From the NCBI RefSeq assembly GCF_031127815.1, contig NZ_JARXHY010000007.1:1-64000 (forward strand): DNA of 64,000 nucleotides, written 5' to 3'. Source of the DNA: Pelagicoccus sp. SDUM812003. Its GTDB lineage: Bacteria > Verrucomicrobiota > Verrucomicrobiia > Opitutales > Opitutaceae. The notes beneath the pieces were generated by a model. The model was given only the letters and a program-made list of their open reading frames with translations, was not told where the DNA came from and did no database searches. The position numbers were made by a program, and so were the translations under genes. Positions 34,952 through 44,836 of this stretch are shown here, piece after piece; the first letter of the stretch is position 1; each line of letters opens with the position of its first letter.

Positions 34952-36862
34952 TCATTGAGCGAGCTCCTCCGGGGTGATGAAGACTTCACGCGGGGTGGAG
35001 CCGTTTTGCGGGCCGATGTAGAAGCGGTCTTCCATTTCCTCGATGAGGGTGGCGGCACGGTTATAGCCGATGCGCAGACGGCGCTGCAGGTAGCTGGTGC
35101 TGGCCTTTTGCGACTCGGCCACGATGGCGAGGGCTTCTTTGAACAGATCGTCCAAGCCCTCCTGGTCGGGGTCGCGCTCGCCGTCGCCAGGGCCGGCGAC
35201 GCTTGAAAGATCGACGCGGTGGCGTTCGGCTTGGTTTTGCGAGACGTGGGTGACCACGCGGGTCAGTTCCTCGTCCTGCACCATAGGACTTTGGATACGC
35301 AGCAAGCGCGAGAAGCCCGGCGGGTTGAAAAGCATGTCGCCTTGGCCCAGCAGAGACTCGGCGCCTTTGCAATCGAGGATGGTGCGGGAGTCGACCAGCG
35401 AGGAAACTTGGAAGGCGATGCGAGTCGGGTAGTTTGCCTTTATGACGCCAGTGATGACGTTGACCGACGGCCGCTGGGTGGCGATGATGGTGTGGATGCC
35501 CACGGCTCGCGAAAGCTGGGCGATGCGAGCGAGGGAGGCTTCGGCTTCGCCCTTGGAAGTCATCATAAGGTCCGCCAGCTCGTCGATGATCACCACCATG
35601 AAAGGCATCTTTTCGAAGCCTTGGGCTTCGGCCTTGGCGTTGTAGCCGGCGATGTTGCGGACCTGTTTTTCCGCCAGGATCTCGTAGCGGGTTTCCATCT
35701 CCTGTACGACCCACTTGAGAACTTGCACGGCGGTTTTGGCTTCGCCCACTACGGAGTGGATGAGGTGAGGCACCTCGCGGAAGAGACCGAACTCGACGCG
35801 CTTCGGGTCGATGAGCACCAGCTCCAGCTCCTCGGGGCTGAACTTGTAGAGCAGGCTGAGGATGAGGTTGCTCATGCAGACCGACTTGCCGCTGCCCGTG
35901 GCGCCTGCGATCATGAGGTGCGGGGCTTTGGCGAGGTCCGCCACCACGATCTTGCCCTGAATGTCCATGCCGATGGCCAGCGGGATGGTTTCCTTGCCTT
36001 GGCGCCAGGCTTTGGACTCGAAGACGCTGCGCAGGCGGATGGGCAGGGTGTTTCCGTTGCCCACCTCGATGCCTACGAAGGGCTCGCCCGGTATGGGGGC
36101 TTGGATGCGCACGTTAGTTTGGGCGAGGGCGAGGGAAATGTTTTTTTGCAGGGCGGCGATTTTCTCCACCCGTACGCCGATGCCCGGGCGGACGCGAAAC
36201 TGGGTGACTCGCGGGCCGACCACCGCGTCGTAGACCAGGGCGTCCACCGCGAAATTGTCGAGAGCGCCTTGCAGGGCGCGTTCCTGCTGTTCGAGAGAGT
36301 CGGGGGAGACGAGGGCCGATTCGTCGAGCTCCGAGGCGTCGAGAAGGTCGACGGTCGGCGTGGCGTAGGGTTGGGGGGCGATGGAAGAGGTTGTTTCCGA
36401 GGCGCTTGCGGTGGCTGTCGGCTCGGAAACGGGAGTATCCTCTTCGGATTCCGCTTCGTGAGCTTGCTCGAAATCCGAGGGCGTTTTGCCGGCGAGCTGG
36501 TCGCGGGCGCTCTGCAGCATTTGGGCGAAGCGGGTTCCGCGCTCCTTTGCCAGGTCGGCGAAGTAGGCCTGACGCTCCTCGCGGTCTTTCAGGATGCGTT
36601 CGAGCTCCTGGCGCCATTGCGCGATCTGGCGTGATTCCGCTTGCAGGGTGGCGGCTTCCATTTCGGCGATGCGCACGAGGTCTTCGGGGAGATTCTCGGT
36701 GTCTTGCGTCTGCGAGGAAGCGGCGGTCTTCCCTGTGGTTTCCTCGTTTTCCATCTCCTCCTCTTCGCTGATGCCCTCGCCCGCCATATTCTCCAGGAAG
36801 CGGCGCACGCCGTCTTTTACGCGAAGAATGGATTTGGCGTGGAGGGAAGAGGGACGAGGCAT
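34952..36862 (-). CDS. ftsK: FtsK/SpoIIIE DNA translocase lacking membrane segments
   Basis: Hexameric DNA pump that clears the chromosome terminus from the septum and recruits XerCD at dif. 636 aa. Alpha/beta motor domain (~residues 195-540) with Walker A GATGSGKSVCMS, Walker B MVVIIDELADLMM and HTIIATQRPSVNVITG. The C-terminal winged-helix gamma domain (~570-636, ALAIVAESQKASTSYLQRRL) that reads polar KOPS sites is present. The N-terminal ~190 residues are acidic and coiled-coil (QWRQELERILKDREERQAYF) with no transmembrane helix, whereas FtsK usually has four. No membrane partner is encoded next to it. Septal location must come from another protein, or this is a second soluble paralogue. 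Confidence 0.92.
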   Translation of the reverse strand: MPRPSSLHAKSILRVKDGVRRFLENMAGEGISEEEEMENEETTGKTAASSQTQDTENLPEDLVRIAEMEAATLQAESRQIAQWRQELERILKDREERQAYFADLAKERGTRFAQMLQSARDQLAGKTPSDFEQAHEAESEEDTPVSEPTATASASETTSSIAPQPYATPTVDLLDASELDESALVSPDSLEQQERALQGALDNFAVDALVYDAVVGPRVTQFRVRPGIGVRVEKIAALQKNISLALAQTNVRIQAPIPGEPFVGIEVGNGNTLPIRLRSVFESKAWRQGKETIPLAIGMDIQGKIVVADLAKAPHLMIAGATGSGKSVCMSNLILSLLYKFSPEELELVLIDPKRVEFGLFREVPHLIHSVVGEAKTAVQVLKWVVQEMETRYEILAEKQVRNIAGYNAKAEAQGFEKMPFMVVIIDELADLMMTSKGEAEASLARIAQLSRAVGIHTIIATQRPSVNVITGVIKANYPTRIAFQVSSLVDSRTILDCKGAESLLGQGDMLFNPPGFSRLLRIQSPMVQDEELTRVVTHVSQNQAERHRVDLSSVAGPGDGERDPDQEGLDDLFKEALAIVAESQKASTSYLQRRLRIGYNRAATLIEEMEDRFYIGPQNGSTPREVFITPEELAQ

Positions 36863-37354
36863 AGAAAGGCGTCGTGAAACGGATGGGTTTTAGACTCTGA
36901 AACGGAAGCAGAGCACGCTGTCGAAGAGGGGCTGGGGTTCAAGGATTTTTGGGAAGAAAATGGGAGGTTCCAGTCGTTCCCCTGCGGAGGCCGTGTCGGC
37001 GCCTTTTTCTGTGAGGGATCTCGCTAGGGGATTTTCGCAGGAAGCGTCTAATGCTCCCTCCTGGCTAGGGATGGGGCGGTTTTCGTAGCTGATAAATGAA
37101 TACGTAGCAAAGGGCTTTCATCGAAACGTCGGGAGCCCTGCTGTTCTGTGTCGCTCTTGCGGAAGATGAAATCCGTAGGCGAGATGCCGTTTTTTTTCGG
37201 GCGCCGCTTCCAGGGGGGGAGCTGGTCTCTGGGCGAGGAGGTCAAAGCGTGAAGGCTGAGGAATCTTTTTGCGTTTCCGCGGGGCTTTGGTCTGCTGAGC
37301 AGGCCGAGGGAGGAGAGACGTCTCTGTGGTCTCGGAGTTGAATAAGGATCGGTT
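36863..37354. other. Intergenic region between ftsK and the malonyl-CoA decarboxylase gene
   Basis: 492 bp between divergent genes. No gene, RNA or clear repeat recognised. A 9-bp hairpin with wobble pairs (AGGGCTTTC/GGGAGCCCT) lies near 37109-37138. A Shine-Dalgarno AAGGA at ~37344 sits 7 nt before the decarboxylase ATG. Confidence 0.5.
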
Positions 37355-38773
37355 ATGGCTACGAAGCAGGAAGTGAATGGAAACGGAAAAGAAGGGCTTT
37401 TTGGAAGCGCCTTGCAAAACTTGCGCAGCGCGTGGCGGGAGATCGTTCGCGTATCCAGAAAATCGGACACGCCGGACATTTCGAATCCGGAAAACCTGCG
37501 GGCGCAGATCGAGGCGTGCTTGGAGAAGAAGGGGGGCGATGTCTCGGCTCGACATCGAGCGGCGGAGCTGGCCCGCGCCTATCTGGCGTTTCCCCCTGCC
37601 AAGCGCTTGGCGTTTCTCAGGGTGCTCAGTTCCGAATACGGGGCGGACGCGGATTTGATCGCCGGGGCGGTCGCCGGGCTAGATGCGGCGACCTCAGCCG
37701 AGGAAGTGGAGACTGCCCGCTATCGCTTGCGTCAAGCCCTGGAGCCGGCTCGCTTGAACCTGTTGCGTGAGTTCAACACCTTGCAGTCCGGACCCCGTTT
37801 TCTCGTACAGCTCAGGAAGGATTTGATTGATTTCAAAAAGGAGCACCCCGAGCTCGGGCCGTTGGAGCGCGACTTGCGAGAACTGTTGCGATCGTGGTTC
37901 GACATCGGATTTCTCGAGATGCAGAGCATCACCTGGAACTCTCCGGCTTCGTTGCTGGAGAAGCTCGGCCGCTATGAAGCGGTCCACCGCGTGCGCAGCT
38001 GGCTGGACCTGAAGAACCGCTTGGATATCGACCGACGCTGCTTCGCCTTCTTCCATCCCTGCATGCGGGAGGAGCCGCTGATTTTCATCGAAGTCGCCCT
38101 GGTCAAAGGCTTAGCGGTGCAGATCCAGGAGCTTCTGGACGAAAAGGCGGAGGTCCTGGAGTCGGACGAAGCGGACACCGCGATCTTCTACTCCATTTCG
38201 AACGCGCAGAAGGGCTTGGTAGGCATCAGCTTCGGCAACTTCCTCATCAAGCAGGTGGTCGCCAAGCTGCGCCAGGAGTTGCCGAATCTGAAGCGTTTCG
38301 CCACCCTTTCGCCCTTGCCGGGGTTCGCCCGCTGGCTGGCCCGGGAGTTGGAAGTGGAAAACGTGAGTCTGCGTCCTGGCGAACTGAAGAAGTTCAAGGC
38401 TCTGGGCCTGGAGGAAAGCCCCTTGCAGCTCTTGGCCCAAGTCGCCCAATCGGGCAAGTGGGCTCGCGATGCCTCCGTCTGCGAGGCCTTGAAGCCCGTC
38501 CTGCTTCGTCTGTGCGCGGATTACCTGTTAAACGCCAAGCGCAAGGGCGGGGCCAAGGCGGCCGACCCGGTGGCCCATTTCCATCTGACCAATGGGGCTC
38601 GGGTGGAGCAGATCAATTGGATGGGCGACACCTCCGGCAAGGGCATGCAGGAATCGGCGGGGCTGATGGTGAACTACCTGTACCGTCTCGATCGCATCGA
38701 CCGATTCCACGAGGATTATCAAAGTCGCGGCAAGATCAACGCCTCCAAATCGGTGAAGGGATTGCTGGACTAG
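37355..38773 (+). CDS. Malonyl-CoA decarboxylase
   Basis: Converts malonyl-CoA to acetyl-CoA and CO2, using a GNAT-fold catalytic domain. 472 aa. N-terminal helical domain ~residues 1-190, then the catalytic domain with FFHPCMREEPLIFIEVAL, SISNAQKGLVGISFGN, FATLSPLPGF (catalytic Ser region) and DPVAHFHLTNGARVEQINW (catalytic His), closing with STSGKG-like DTSGKGMQESAGLMVNYLY. Start supported by AAGGA. No malonate transporter, malonyl-CoA synthetase or mat/mdc genes flank it, so it may tune malonyl-CoA for fatty acid synthesis instead of serving malonate use. Slow-growing relatives with this gene were not checked. Confidence 0.92.
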   Translation: MATKQEVNGNGKEGLFGSALQNLRSAWREIVRVSRKSDTPDISNPENLRAQIEACLEKKGGDVSARHRAAELARAYLAFPPAKRLAFLRVLSSEYGADADLIAGAVAGLDAATSAEEVETARYRLRQALEPARLNLLREFNTLQSGPRFLVQLRKDLIDFKKEHPELGPLERDLRELLRSWFDIGFLEMQSITWNSPASLLEKLGRYEAVHRVRSWLDLKNRLDIDRRCFAFFHPCMREEPLIFIEVALVKGLAVQIQELLDEKAEVLESDEADTAIFYSISNAQKGLVGISFGNFLIKQVVAKLRQELPNLKRFATLSPLPGFARWLARELEVENVSLRPGELKKFKALGLEESPLQLLAQVAQSGKWARDASVCEALKPVLLRLCADYLLNAKRKGGAKAADPVAHFHLTNGARVEQINWMGDTSGKGMQESAGLMVNYLYRLDRIDRFHEDYQSRGKINASKSVKGLLD

Positions 38774-38987
38774 CGCGTCCTGCGTGTGGCCGAGGCGTTC
38801 GCTGCAACCGGTCCTCTTCCGGCCCGGACGGGGTCGCGATGAGTCGTTTTAGAGCTTGGAAAAGTCGACCGGAGCTGCGGCTTCCGTTTCCTCTATTATC
38901 CGGAATATGAGGAAACTTCTAAATTTTCGCTAAAAGGGATCGATGGAGTAGGGAGCCCTTGTGCTCCGCTTTATTCTGGTACCTTAG

Positions 38988-40910
38988 GTGCTGCGTCCCG
39001 ACCGCGAAATGGTTCTGACTTCCTTAGACAGTCTCTGGCTGATTGTTTGCTCAGCTCTCGTTTTCATCATGCAGGGTGGTTTCCTCTGCTTGGAGAGCGG
39101 ATGCACGCGCACCAAGAACAGCATCAACGTCGCGGTCAAAAACCTGACTGATTTCGGGATTTCCGTTATCGCGTTCTGGCTGTTCGGCTTTGGGATCATG
39201 TTTGGCCTGTCTCGATTCGGACTTTTCGGGGAGTCCCGCTTCCTGTTCGAGGCGGATGCCGCGAATGCCAGCGAAGTCGCGTTCTTTCTCTTTCAGGCCA
39301 TGTTCTGCGGCACTGCGGTGACCATTGTCTCGGGCGCGGTGGCGGAGCGCATGAGCTTCAAGGGCTACCTGCTGGTCTCGCTCTTCGTTTCCGCCCTGAT
39401 CTATCCGCTTTTCGGTCATTGGGCTTGGGGCGGTTTGCTCGGGGGCGATCCAGGCTGGCTGGCGGAGCTGGGATTCATCGATTTCGCCGGATCGACTGTA
39501 GTGCACGGCGTAGGCGGTTGGGTGGCCCTGGCGAGCGTCTTGGTCATCGGACCTCGTCTCGGGAGGTTCGACGAGCAGGGAAAGCCGAGACGGATACATG
39601 GGCAAAGCCTGCCACTGGCCATGCTCGGAGCGCTGCTGCTTTGCTTCGGCTGGATCGGTTTCAATGGCGGCAGCGCCCTATCGTGGGGGGAGGGCATTCC
39701 GGGGATCGTCACCAACACGATTCTCGCGGCGTGCAGCGGCTTGCTGGTCGCGCTGTTTCTTGGCTACGCTTGGCGCAGGTATCCGGACGTCAAATACGCG
39801 ATGAACGGCCTGCTCGCGGGCCTGGTGGCGATCACGGCGAACTGTCACATGGTTTCCTCTTTGAGCGCCGTGCTCATCGGAGGGATCGGGGCGGTGGTGA
39901 TGGTGTTTTCCGATCGGCTGCTGGAGCGGCTCGGACTTGACGATGCGGTGGGCGCCTTCCCGGTGCATGCGGCAGCGGGGATTTGGGGAACGCTGGCGGT
40001 GGCGCTTTTCGGAGACGCGGAGCAGTTCGCCAACGGCATGGGCCGGCTCGAGCAGCTCGTCACTCAGGCCCTGGGCAGCCTGGTCTGCGCCGGGCTGGCG
40101 TTTGGCGCCACGTATTTGTTTCTTCGATTGGTGACCGCTTGGGTGAAGTTGCGCGTGGATCCGGATCATGAGCGGGAGGGACTGAACGCATCGGAGCACC
40201 ACGTTTCGACCGAGCACCTCGATCTCCTGCGGGAGATGGAGCTGCAGTCGCGCAGGTTCGATCTGGCGCGGCGCGTTACCGTGGAGCCCTTCACGGAGAT
40301 CGGACAGATCGCCAGCAAGTACAACGAGGTGCTGGATTCCTTGGAGAAGACGGTGGCCCGAAACGAGCTGATCGTGCGGGACGCCAAGGACGGCATCCTG
40401 ACATGCTCGGTCGAGGGAACCATCTTGCGGGCCAATCCAAGCGCCTGCGCGATGTTCGGCTTTGAGACTCTGGAGGGGCGCAGCGTTTGGCAGCTCCTGC
40501 AGCGCTCTGACGGCGGCTTGCTGGAGTCCTTCGAGCAGTTGATACGTGTCTCTGCCAGCTATGTTTCCGAGCAGCAGCAGCGCCCTTTGGTCGGCCTCTC
40601 GCAGTCGGGCGAGCTTTCCCCGGTGGAGGTGGAGACCACGGAGGGCAAGATCGGCGGACAACGCATTTTCACGGTCAAGGTTCGCGATCGGTCCCGCAGC
40701 GAGAAATACAAGACCATGCTGCAAAAGGCCAAGGAAGAGGCCGAGCGCACGCGTGACGAGCTGGAGGAAAAGGTGCGGCAGATCGAGGCGTTTAACGGCT
40801 TGGCCGTCGATCGCGAACTCCGCATGGCGGAGCTCAAGCGCCAGATAGACGATCTGTCGCAGGAGCTGGGACGAGAACCGCCCTTTGGCAAGGAGCTGCA
40901 GTCTCGATAG
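38988..40910 (+). CDS. Ammonium transporter domain fused to PAS sensor and coiled coil
   Basis: 640 aa. Residues ~1-390 form a complete Amt/Rh channel with about eleven TM helices; both pore histidines appear conserved ([10 protein letters not shown] and [14 protein letters not shown]). A HAMP-like linker (~400-460) leads to a PAS domain (~465-590, [20 protein letters not shown]) and a C-terminal coiled coil (~590-640). No kinase domain is fused; a hybrid kinase begins 20 nt downstream. Start is GTG 38988, or ATG 39009. Probably an ammonium sensor ('transceptor') signalling to that kinase, by analogy with Amt-kinase fusions such as Kuenenia Amt5; transport itself is also possible. Confidence 0.87.
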   Translation: MLRPDREMVLTSLDSLWLIVCSALVFIMQGGFLCLESGCTRTKNSINVAVKNLTDFGISVIAFWLFGFGIMFGLSRFGLFGESRFLFEADAANASEVAFFLFQAMFCGTAVTIVSGAVAERMSFKGYLLVSLFVSALIYPLFGHWAWGGLLGGDPGWLAELGFIDFAGSTVVHGVGGWVALASVLVIGPRLGRFDEQGKPRRIHGQSLPLAMLGALLLCFGWIGFNGGSALSWGEGIPGIVTNTILAACSGLLVALFLGYAWRRYPDVKYAMNGLLAGLVAITANCHMVSSLSAVLIGGIGAVVMVFSDRLLERLGLDDAVGAFPVHAAAGIWGTLAVALFGDAEQFANGMGRLEQLVTQALGSLVCAGLAFGATYLFLRLVTAWVKLRVDPDHEREGLNASEHHVSTEHLDLLREMELQSRRFDLARRVTVEPFTEIGQIASKYNEVLDSLEKTVARNELIVRDAKDGILTCSVEGTILRANPSACAMFGFETLEGRSVWQLLQRSDGGLLESFEQLIRVSASYVSEQQQRPLVGLSQSGELSPVEVETTEGKIGGQRIFTVKVRDRSRSEKYKTMLQKAKEEAERTRDELEEKVRQIEAFNGLAVDRELRMAELKRQIDDLSQELGREPPFGKELQSR

Positions 40911-40930
40911 ACTGTGTCACCCCTCGGGAG

Positions 40931-42844
40931 ATGAGCGTGTTTTGGATCTCAATGCTAGTGGCCGCGGCAGGCCTCGGTCTGTTTTCCGTCTGGACGGCGC
41001 TTCGGCGAGCGAACGATCGCGCGAGCGAGCTGGGCCGCTATGCCGGATTGCTGGAGCGCAAGGTGGAGCTGCTGGAGGAATCAAGGGATCGGGCTGGTTC
41101 GCGCGTCGAGCAGCTCTGCCGCGAGGTTTCGAGTCTGGAGTCGGCGCTCGCGGTGAAGGAGCTCGCCATGGAGGAAGGAGATCGCAAGGCCAAGCTCTAT
41201 CGGGACATGGGAGAGGCCATGCAGAACATTTTGGAAGACTCCCTTCAGGCCCGCAAGGAAGCCGAAATGGCTAGCGAGACCAAGAGCCAGTTTCTCGCCA
41301 ACATGAGTCACGAAATACGCACTCCCATGAACGGGGTGCTGGGCATGATGCAGCTGCTTTTGGATACGAAGCTGGACGAGGAGCAGCTGGAGTACGCCGA
41401 GTCGAGCTACCAATCCGCGGAAGCGTTGCTGGGCATCATCAACGACATACTGGATTTTTCCAAGATGGAGGCGGGCAAGATGGAGGTCGATCGCCATCGC
41501 TTCGACCTGATGAAGCTTTTCGATGACGTGGTGGGTTTGCTCTCCAGTCGAGCGATGGAGAAGGGGATCGACTTGTCATCCAACATCGAGCCCATGGTCC
41601 CGACCTTGCTCATCGGGGATAGCCATCGCATCCGTCAGGTCCTGGTGAACATCGTGAGCAACGCCATCAAGTTCACCCATCAAGGCGCCATCGATGTACA
41701 GGCGAAGCTGGTGAGCCGCAAAGGGTGCGACGTTGTATTGGAAATTTCGGTACGCGATACTGGGATTGGGATCCCCGAGGAGAAGCTCGACAAGCTCTTC
41801 CAGTCCTTTGTGCAGGTCGATAGCTCGCACACCCGCGTATTTGGCGGGACCGGGCTTGGATTGGCGATTTCGAAGCGGCTCGTCGAGCTGATGGGCGGCG
41901 ACATCTCGGTGGAAAGCGTTCTGGGGAAAGGCTCGCGATTCTCTGTCACGCTGCCGTTGAAGAAACAGCCGCGCGGGGTGCCGGTTTCGGTGGCTTTGCT
42001 GCCCGAGATTCGCAGCAAGCGATTCCTCATCGCGCAGGATCAGTCTCGGCCAGCCGCGGAAATGCTGGTCGCTCACCTGCGCAATTGGGGATGCTTCAAG
42101 ATCGAAGTCGTGAGCGTCTCGAAGGTCGATCAGCTCGCCGCGCAGCTGCTTCATGCCTCTTCGCCCTTCGACGCCCTTATCTGGAACGGTCAGCTGAACG
42201 TCGACAACGCAGGGGCCTTGCGGTCCGCCTGCGATAGGGCGTACCCGGGCAGAGACATAAAGGTCCTCGCGGTGGAACGCTTTGGGGAAAAACGCGACGA
42301 GGCAGCGGTGGCTATGGTGAATGGCGTAGTCAAATCTCCGATACGGCAGACCCAGCTGGTCAACGCGCTCAATTCCGTCTGCGCCCGAAGCGTCGCCTCT
42401 CGAGGCGACTCTCGCGCGGACGAGAGCGCTGCGAACCTCCCAGGAGAGGCCCTTTCATCGCACGGCCGCGTTTTGGTGGTGGAGGACAATCCGATCAATT
42501 CGAAGATCGCGGCCCGTTTCCTTAAAAAGGCCGGCTACGAAGCGACGATCGCCAGCAATGGGAGGGAGGCGTTGGAGCTATTGGAAACGCGCCGCTTCGA
42601 GCTGATCCTCATGGACTGTCAGATGCCGGTGCTCGATGGGTACGAAGCGACGCGGAGAATCCGAGCCCTGCCGGACGAGCAAAGGCGAAAGACGCCCATC
42701 ATCGCGCTCACCGCGAACGCCTTGCAAGGAGATCGCGAGAAGGCTCTCAGCTCGGGCATGGACGACTTTCTCTCCAAGCCCCTGAAAAAGGGCGACCTCG
42801 AAGCGGCGGTTAAGAAGTGGACCAGTCCGGACCAAGTCGCATAA
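40931..42844 (+). CDS. Hybrid histidine kinase with receiver domain, partner of the Amt-PAS protein
   Basis: 637 aa. One N-terminal TM helix ([17 protein letters not shown]), a coiled-coil linker (~25-115), HisKA with [18 protein letters not shown], HATPase ([31 protein letters not shown]), a pseudo-receiver-like stretch (~355-490), then a true receiver (~510-630) with [11 protein letters not shown], phospho-Asp in [13 protein letters not shown] and KPLKKGD. The sensor input is missing, consistent with taking its signal from the Amt-PAS protein 20 nt upstream. The start could be GTG at 40937, which has GGGAG at a better distance than ATG 40931. Downstream target not encoded nearby, except perhaps the AraC gene that follows. 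Confidence 0.92.
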   Translation: MSVFWISMLVAAAGLGLFSVWTALRRANDRASELGRYAGLLERKVELLEESRDRAGSRVEQLCREVSSLESALAVKELAMEEGDRKAKLYRDMGEAMQNILEDSLQARKEAEMASETKSQFLANMSHEIRTPMNGVLGMMQLLLDTKLDEEQLEYAESSYQSAEALLGIINDILDFSKMEAGKMEVDRHRFDLMKLFDDVVGLLSSRAMEKGIDLSSNIEPMVPTLLIGDSHRIRQVLVNIVSNAIKFTHQGAIDVQAKLVSRKGCDVVLEISVRDTGIGIPEEKLDKLFQSFVQVDSSHTRVFGGTGLGLAISKRLVELMGGDISVESVLGKGSRFSVTLPLKKQPRGVPVSVALLPEIRSKRFLIAQDQSRPAAEMLVAHLRNWGCFKIEVVSVSKVDQLAAQLLHASSPFDALIWNGQLNVDNAGALRSACDRAYPGRDIKVLAVERFGEKRDEAAVAMVNGVVKSPIRQTQLVNALNSVCARSVASRGDSRADESAANLPGEALSSHGRVLVVEDNPINSKIAARFLKKAGYEATIASNGREALELLETRRFELILMDCQMPVLDGYEATRRIRALPDEQRRKTPIIALTANALQGDREKALSSGMDDFLSKPLKKGDLEAAVKKWTSPDQVA

Positions 42845-42895
42845 GCGGGGCGCGATCCGGACGATCGCAGGGTTGCCTTCGGACGAGCTTGCGCG

Positions 42896-43684
42896 ATGAT
42901 GCCTCCCGCTATGAAACGCTGGACAGTCGCCTTGCCGTCTGAGAAGTGGGCCCGATGGGTCGAGTACTTTTGGCTGACCGAGGCTTCCGAGGAGGGGACT
43001 TTCGAAGTGATTCCTGATGGTCGTTTCGATCTGGGAATCGTTCTCTCGAGGCAGACCCCGCGCTTCGTCGCGTACGGGGTGGCCACTAAGCCGAGGCTAC
43101 TTTCCATGGAAGCGGGCGTTCGCTACGCGGGCGTTCGCTTGCGTCCCGGAGCGCCTCTCGTGAGTGAGCTGGCAGGCTTGGCGCGGGCCAAAGACGACGA
43201 GCTGTCCTTGACGAAGATCGCAGGGGTGGCCGCTAGCGATTTGGTCGAGGGATTTCCCGCAGGCGAGTCGGCCAGCGTTGTGGAGCCCTGTTTGTCGCCG
43301 GTTCTGGATCGCTCCATCGGTAAGGGGAATTCGGATACGATTTGGATTCGTCGCGCCACGGATCGGATCATTGGCTCCCGCGGGACCATGCGGATCGAGG
43401 ACCTGGCGGACGCTTTAGGAGTGAGTCGCCGCTTTCTTGAGCTCGTTTTCAAGCGTTCGCTCGGCATTTCGCCCAAGGCGTTTTCGAAGATAACCCGACT
43501 CGGCGCCTTGGCGAACCGTATCCGAGCTATCGAGGGAAACTGGTCCGGCGTGGCCTCTGACTTCGGGTTTTCCGACCAGGCCCATATGAACAGGGACGTT
43601 TCCAATATGACGGGATATACTCCTCGGCGCTTTCAGGAGAGAGTGGAGCTCATGCCTCCCGGCTGGGCGGGAGGCTTGGACTAA
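42896..43684 (+). CDS. AraC-family transcriptional regulator
   Basis: 262 aa. N-terminal ~155 residues are a DUF6597-like sensor domain (WVEYFWLTEASEEGTFEVIPDG, GVRYAGVRLRPGA). The C-terminal ~100 residues carry two helix-turn-helix motifs of AraC type (MRIEDLADALGVSRRFLELVF and GVASDFGFSDQAHMNRDVSNMTGYTPRRF). Met6 (42911) is an alternative start. It precedes the aldo/keto reductase gene by 57 bp in the same direction, so that gene is its most likely target. Confidence 0.88.
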   Translation: MMPPAMKRWTVALPSEKWARWVEYFWLTEASEEGTFEVIPDGRFDLGIVLSRQTPRFVAYGVATKPRLLSMEAGVRYAGVRLRPGAPLVSELAGLARAKDDELSLTKIAGVAASDLVEGFPAGESASVVEPCLSPVLDRSIGKGNSDTIWIRRATDRIIGSRGTMRIEDLADALGVSRRFLELVFKRSLGISPKAFSKITRLGALANRIRAIEGNWSGVASDFGFSDQAHMNRDVSNMTGYTPRRFQERVELMPPGWAGGLD

Positions 43685-43741
43685 GGCTGTTCGCATTTCT
43701 TCAATACGAGGCGGTTCGAGGCTGATACGCTGTCCGTTGTT

Positions 43742-44785
43742 ATGACACAGGTATCAACTCGAATAGAACTGAAGAAAACACCGCTCGGCGCCACGGAAGA
43801 ACGCGTTAGCGAACTATGCTTGGGCTGCATGCTGATGGGGTCCTCGATCGGTCAGGAGGAGTCCTTTCGCGTTCTGGATCATTTTCGCTCCTCTGGTGGG
43901 AATTTTATGGATACGGCGAATTGCTATGCTTGGTGGGTTGGCGCTGGCGAGAATGTGGGCGACGAAAGCGAAGTTGTATTGGGCAAATGGATGCGTGAGA
44001 GAAGGGCGCGGGATCAGGTCTTTCTCGCGACGAAAGAGGGCGGCCGATTGAGGGATCTCTCCGCCATGAGGGATGCCTCTGGCGAGATTGACTGGAGCCT
44101 GCTGCCGGACAACTACGAGCTGCAGAATGCTCAGACCATCCGGCGCTCCATGGACGAGAGCCTACGTCGATTGAGAACGGATCGTGTCGACCTCTTCTAT
44201 GCCCATATCATGGATGAACGGGTGCCGTTGGAGGAGACGCTGGAGGCCCTGAATAGCCTCGTGGAGACGGGTAAGGCGCGCTATCTGGGGTGTAGCAACT
44301 ATTCGACCGAGCGTCTGCGGCAGGCTCGAGAGATTTGCCAGCGCGAGGGCTGGGCGGACATCGTGGCGATCCAGCAACAGTATTCCTACCTGCAGCCAAA
44401 TGCCGGGGCGGACTTCGGTGTGATGCGAAATGTGGATACGGAGCTACTTCGTTATTTGAAGGAAAATCCGGAGGTGCAGCTGCTTGCCTATTCGCCTCTG
44501 CTTAAAGGCTTGTACGACGATGATCAGAAACGGAAAGCATACTATGCTTGGGGCCAGTTTGAAAGCGAAGCCTCGTGGGAACGTCTGAGACGGATTCGAA
44601 CGCGAGCAGCGGAGATGGGCGTCCTGCCAAGCCAGCTCGTGTACGCCTGGTTGATGAGTCAAAGGCCGAAGGTGATCCCCTTGCTGGGCTTTAGTCGTTT
44701 CGATCAGTATCTCAGCAATCTGCAGTCGGTGGCGATCGAACTGGGCGAGGAGATGTTGGGGCGGTTGGAGCGCGCTGCGGAGTAG
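43742..44785 (+). CDS. Aldo/keto reductase
   Basis: NADPH-dependent oxidoreductase of the aldo/keto reductase fold, 347 aa. Catalytic tetrad visible as Asp57 (NFMDTA), Tyr62 (NCYAW), Lys98 (LATKEG) and His155 (FYAHIMDE). Substrate and cofactor loop segments LGCSNYSTERLRQA, LAYSPLLKGLY and the C-terminal PKVIPLLGFSR match the larger AKR families active on sugars or small carbonyls. Follows the AraC regulator and converges with the GH17 gene. Specific substrate not predictable. Confidence 0.9.
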   Translation: MTQVSTRIELKKTPLGATEERVSELCLGCMLMGSSIGQEESFRVLDHFRSSGGNFMDTANCYAWWVGAGENVGDESEVVLGKWMRERRARDQVFLATKEGGRLRDLSAMRDASGEIDWSLLPDNYELQNAQTIRRSMDESLRRLRTDRVDLFYAHIMDERVPLEETLEALNSLVETGKARYLGCSNYSTERLRQAREICQREGWADIVAIQQQYSYLQPNAGADFGVMRNVDTELLRYLKENPEVQLLAYSPLLKGLYDDDQKRKAYYAWGQFESEASWERLRRIRTRAAEMGVLPSQLVYAWLMSQRPKVIPLLGFSRFDQYLSNLQSVAIELGEEMLGRLERAAE

Positions 44786-44836
44786 CTGCAATAGAGACGT
44801 TATGTGGTGGTCCGGGGCGGCGCCTGCACCCTAGCT

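Noticed and set aside
35219-36634. 471-codon plus-strand open frame
   Set aside because: Antisense to ftsK, whose motor motifs are unmistakable.
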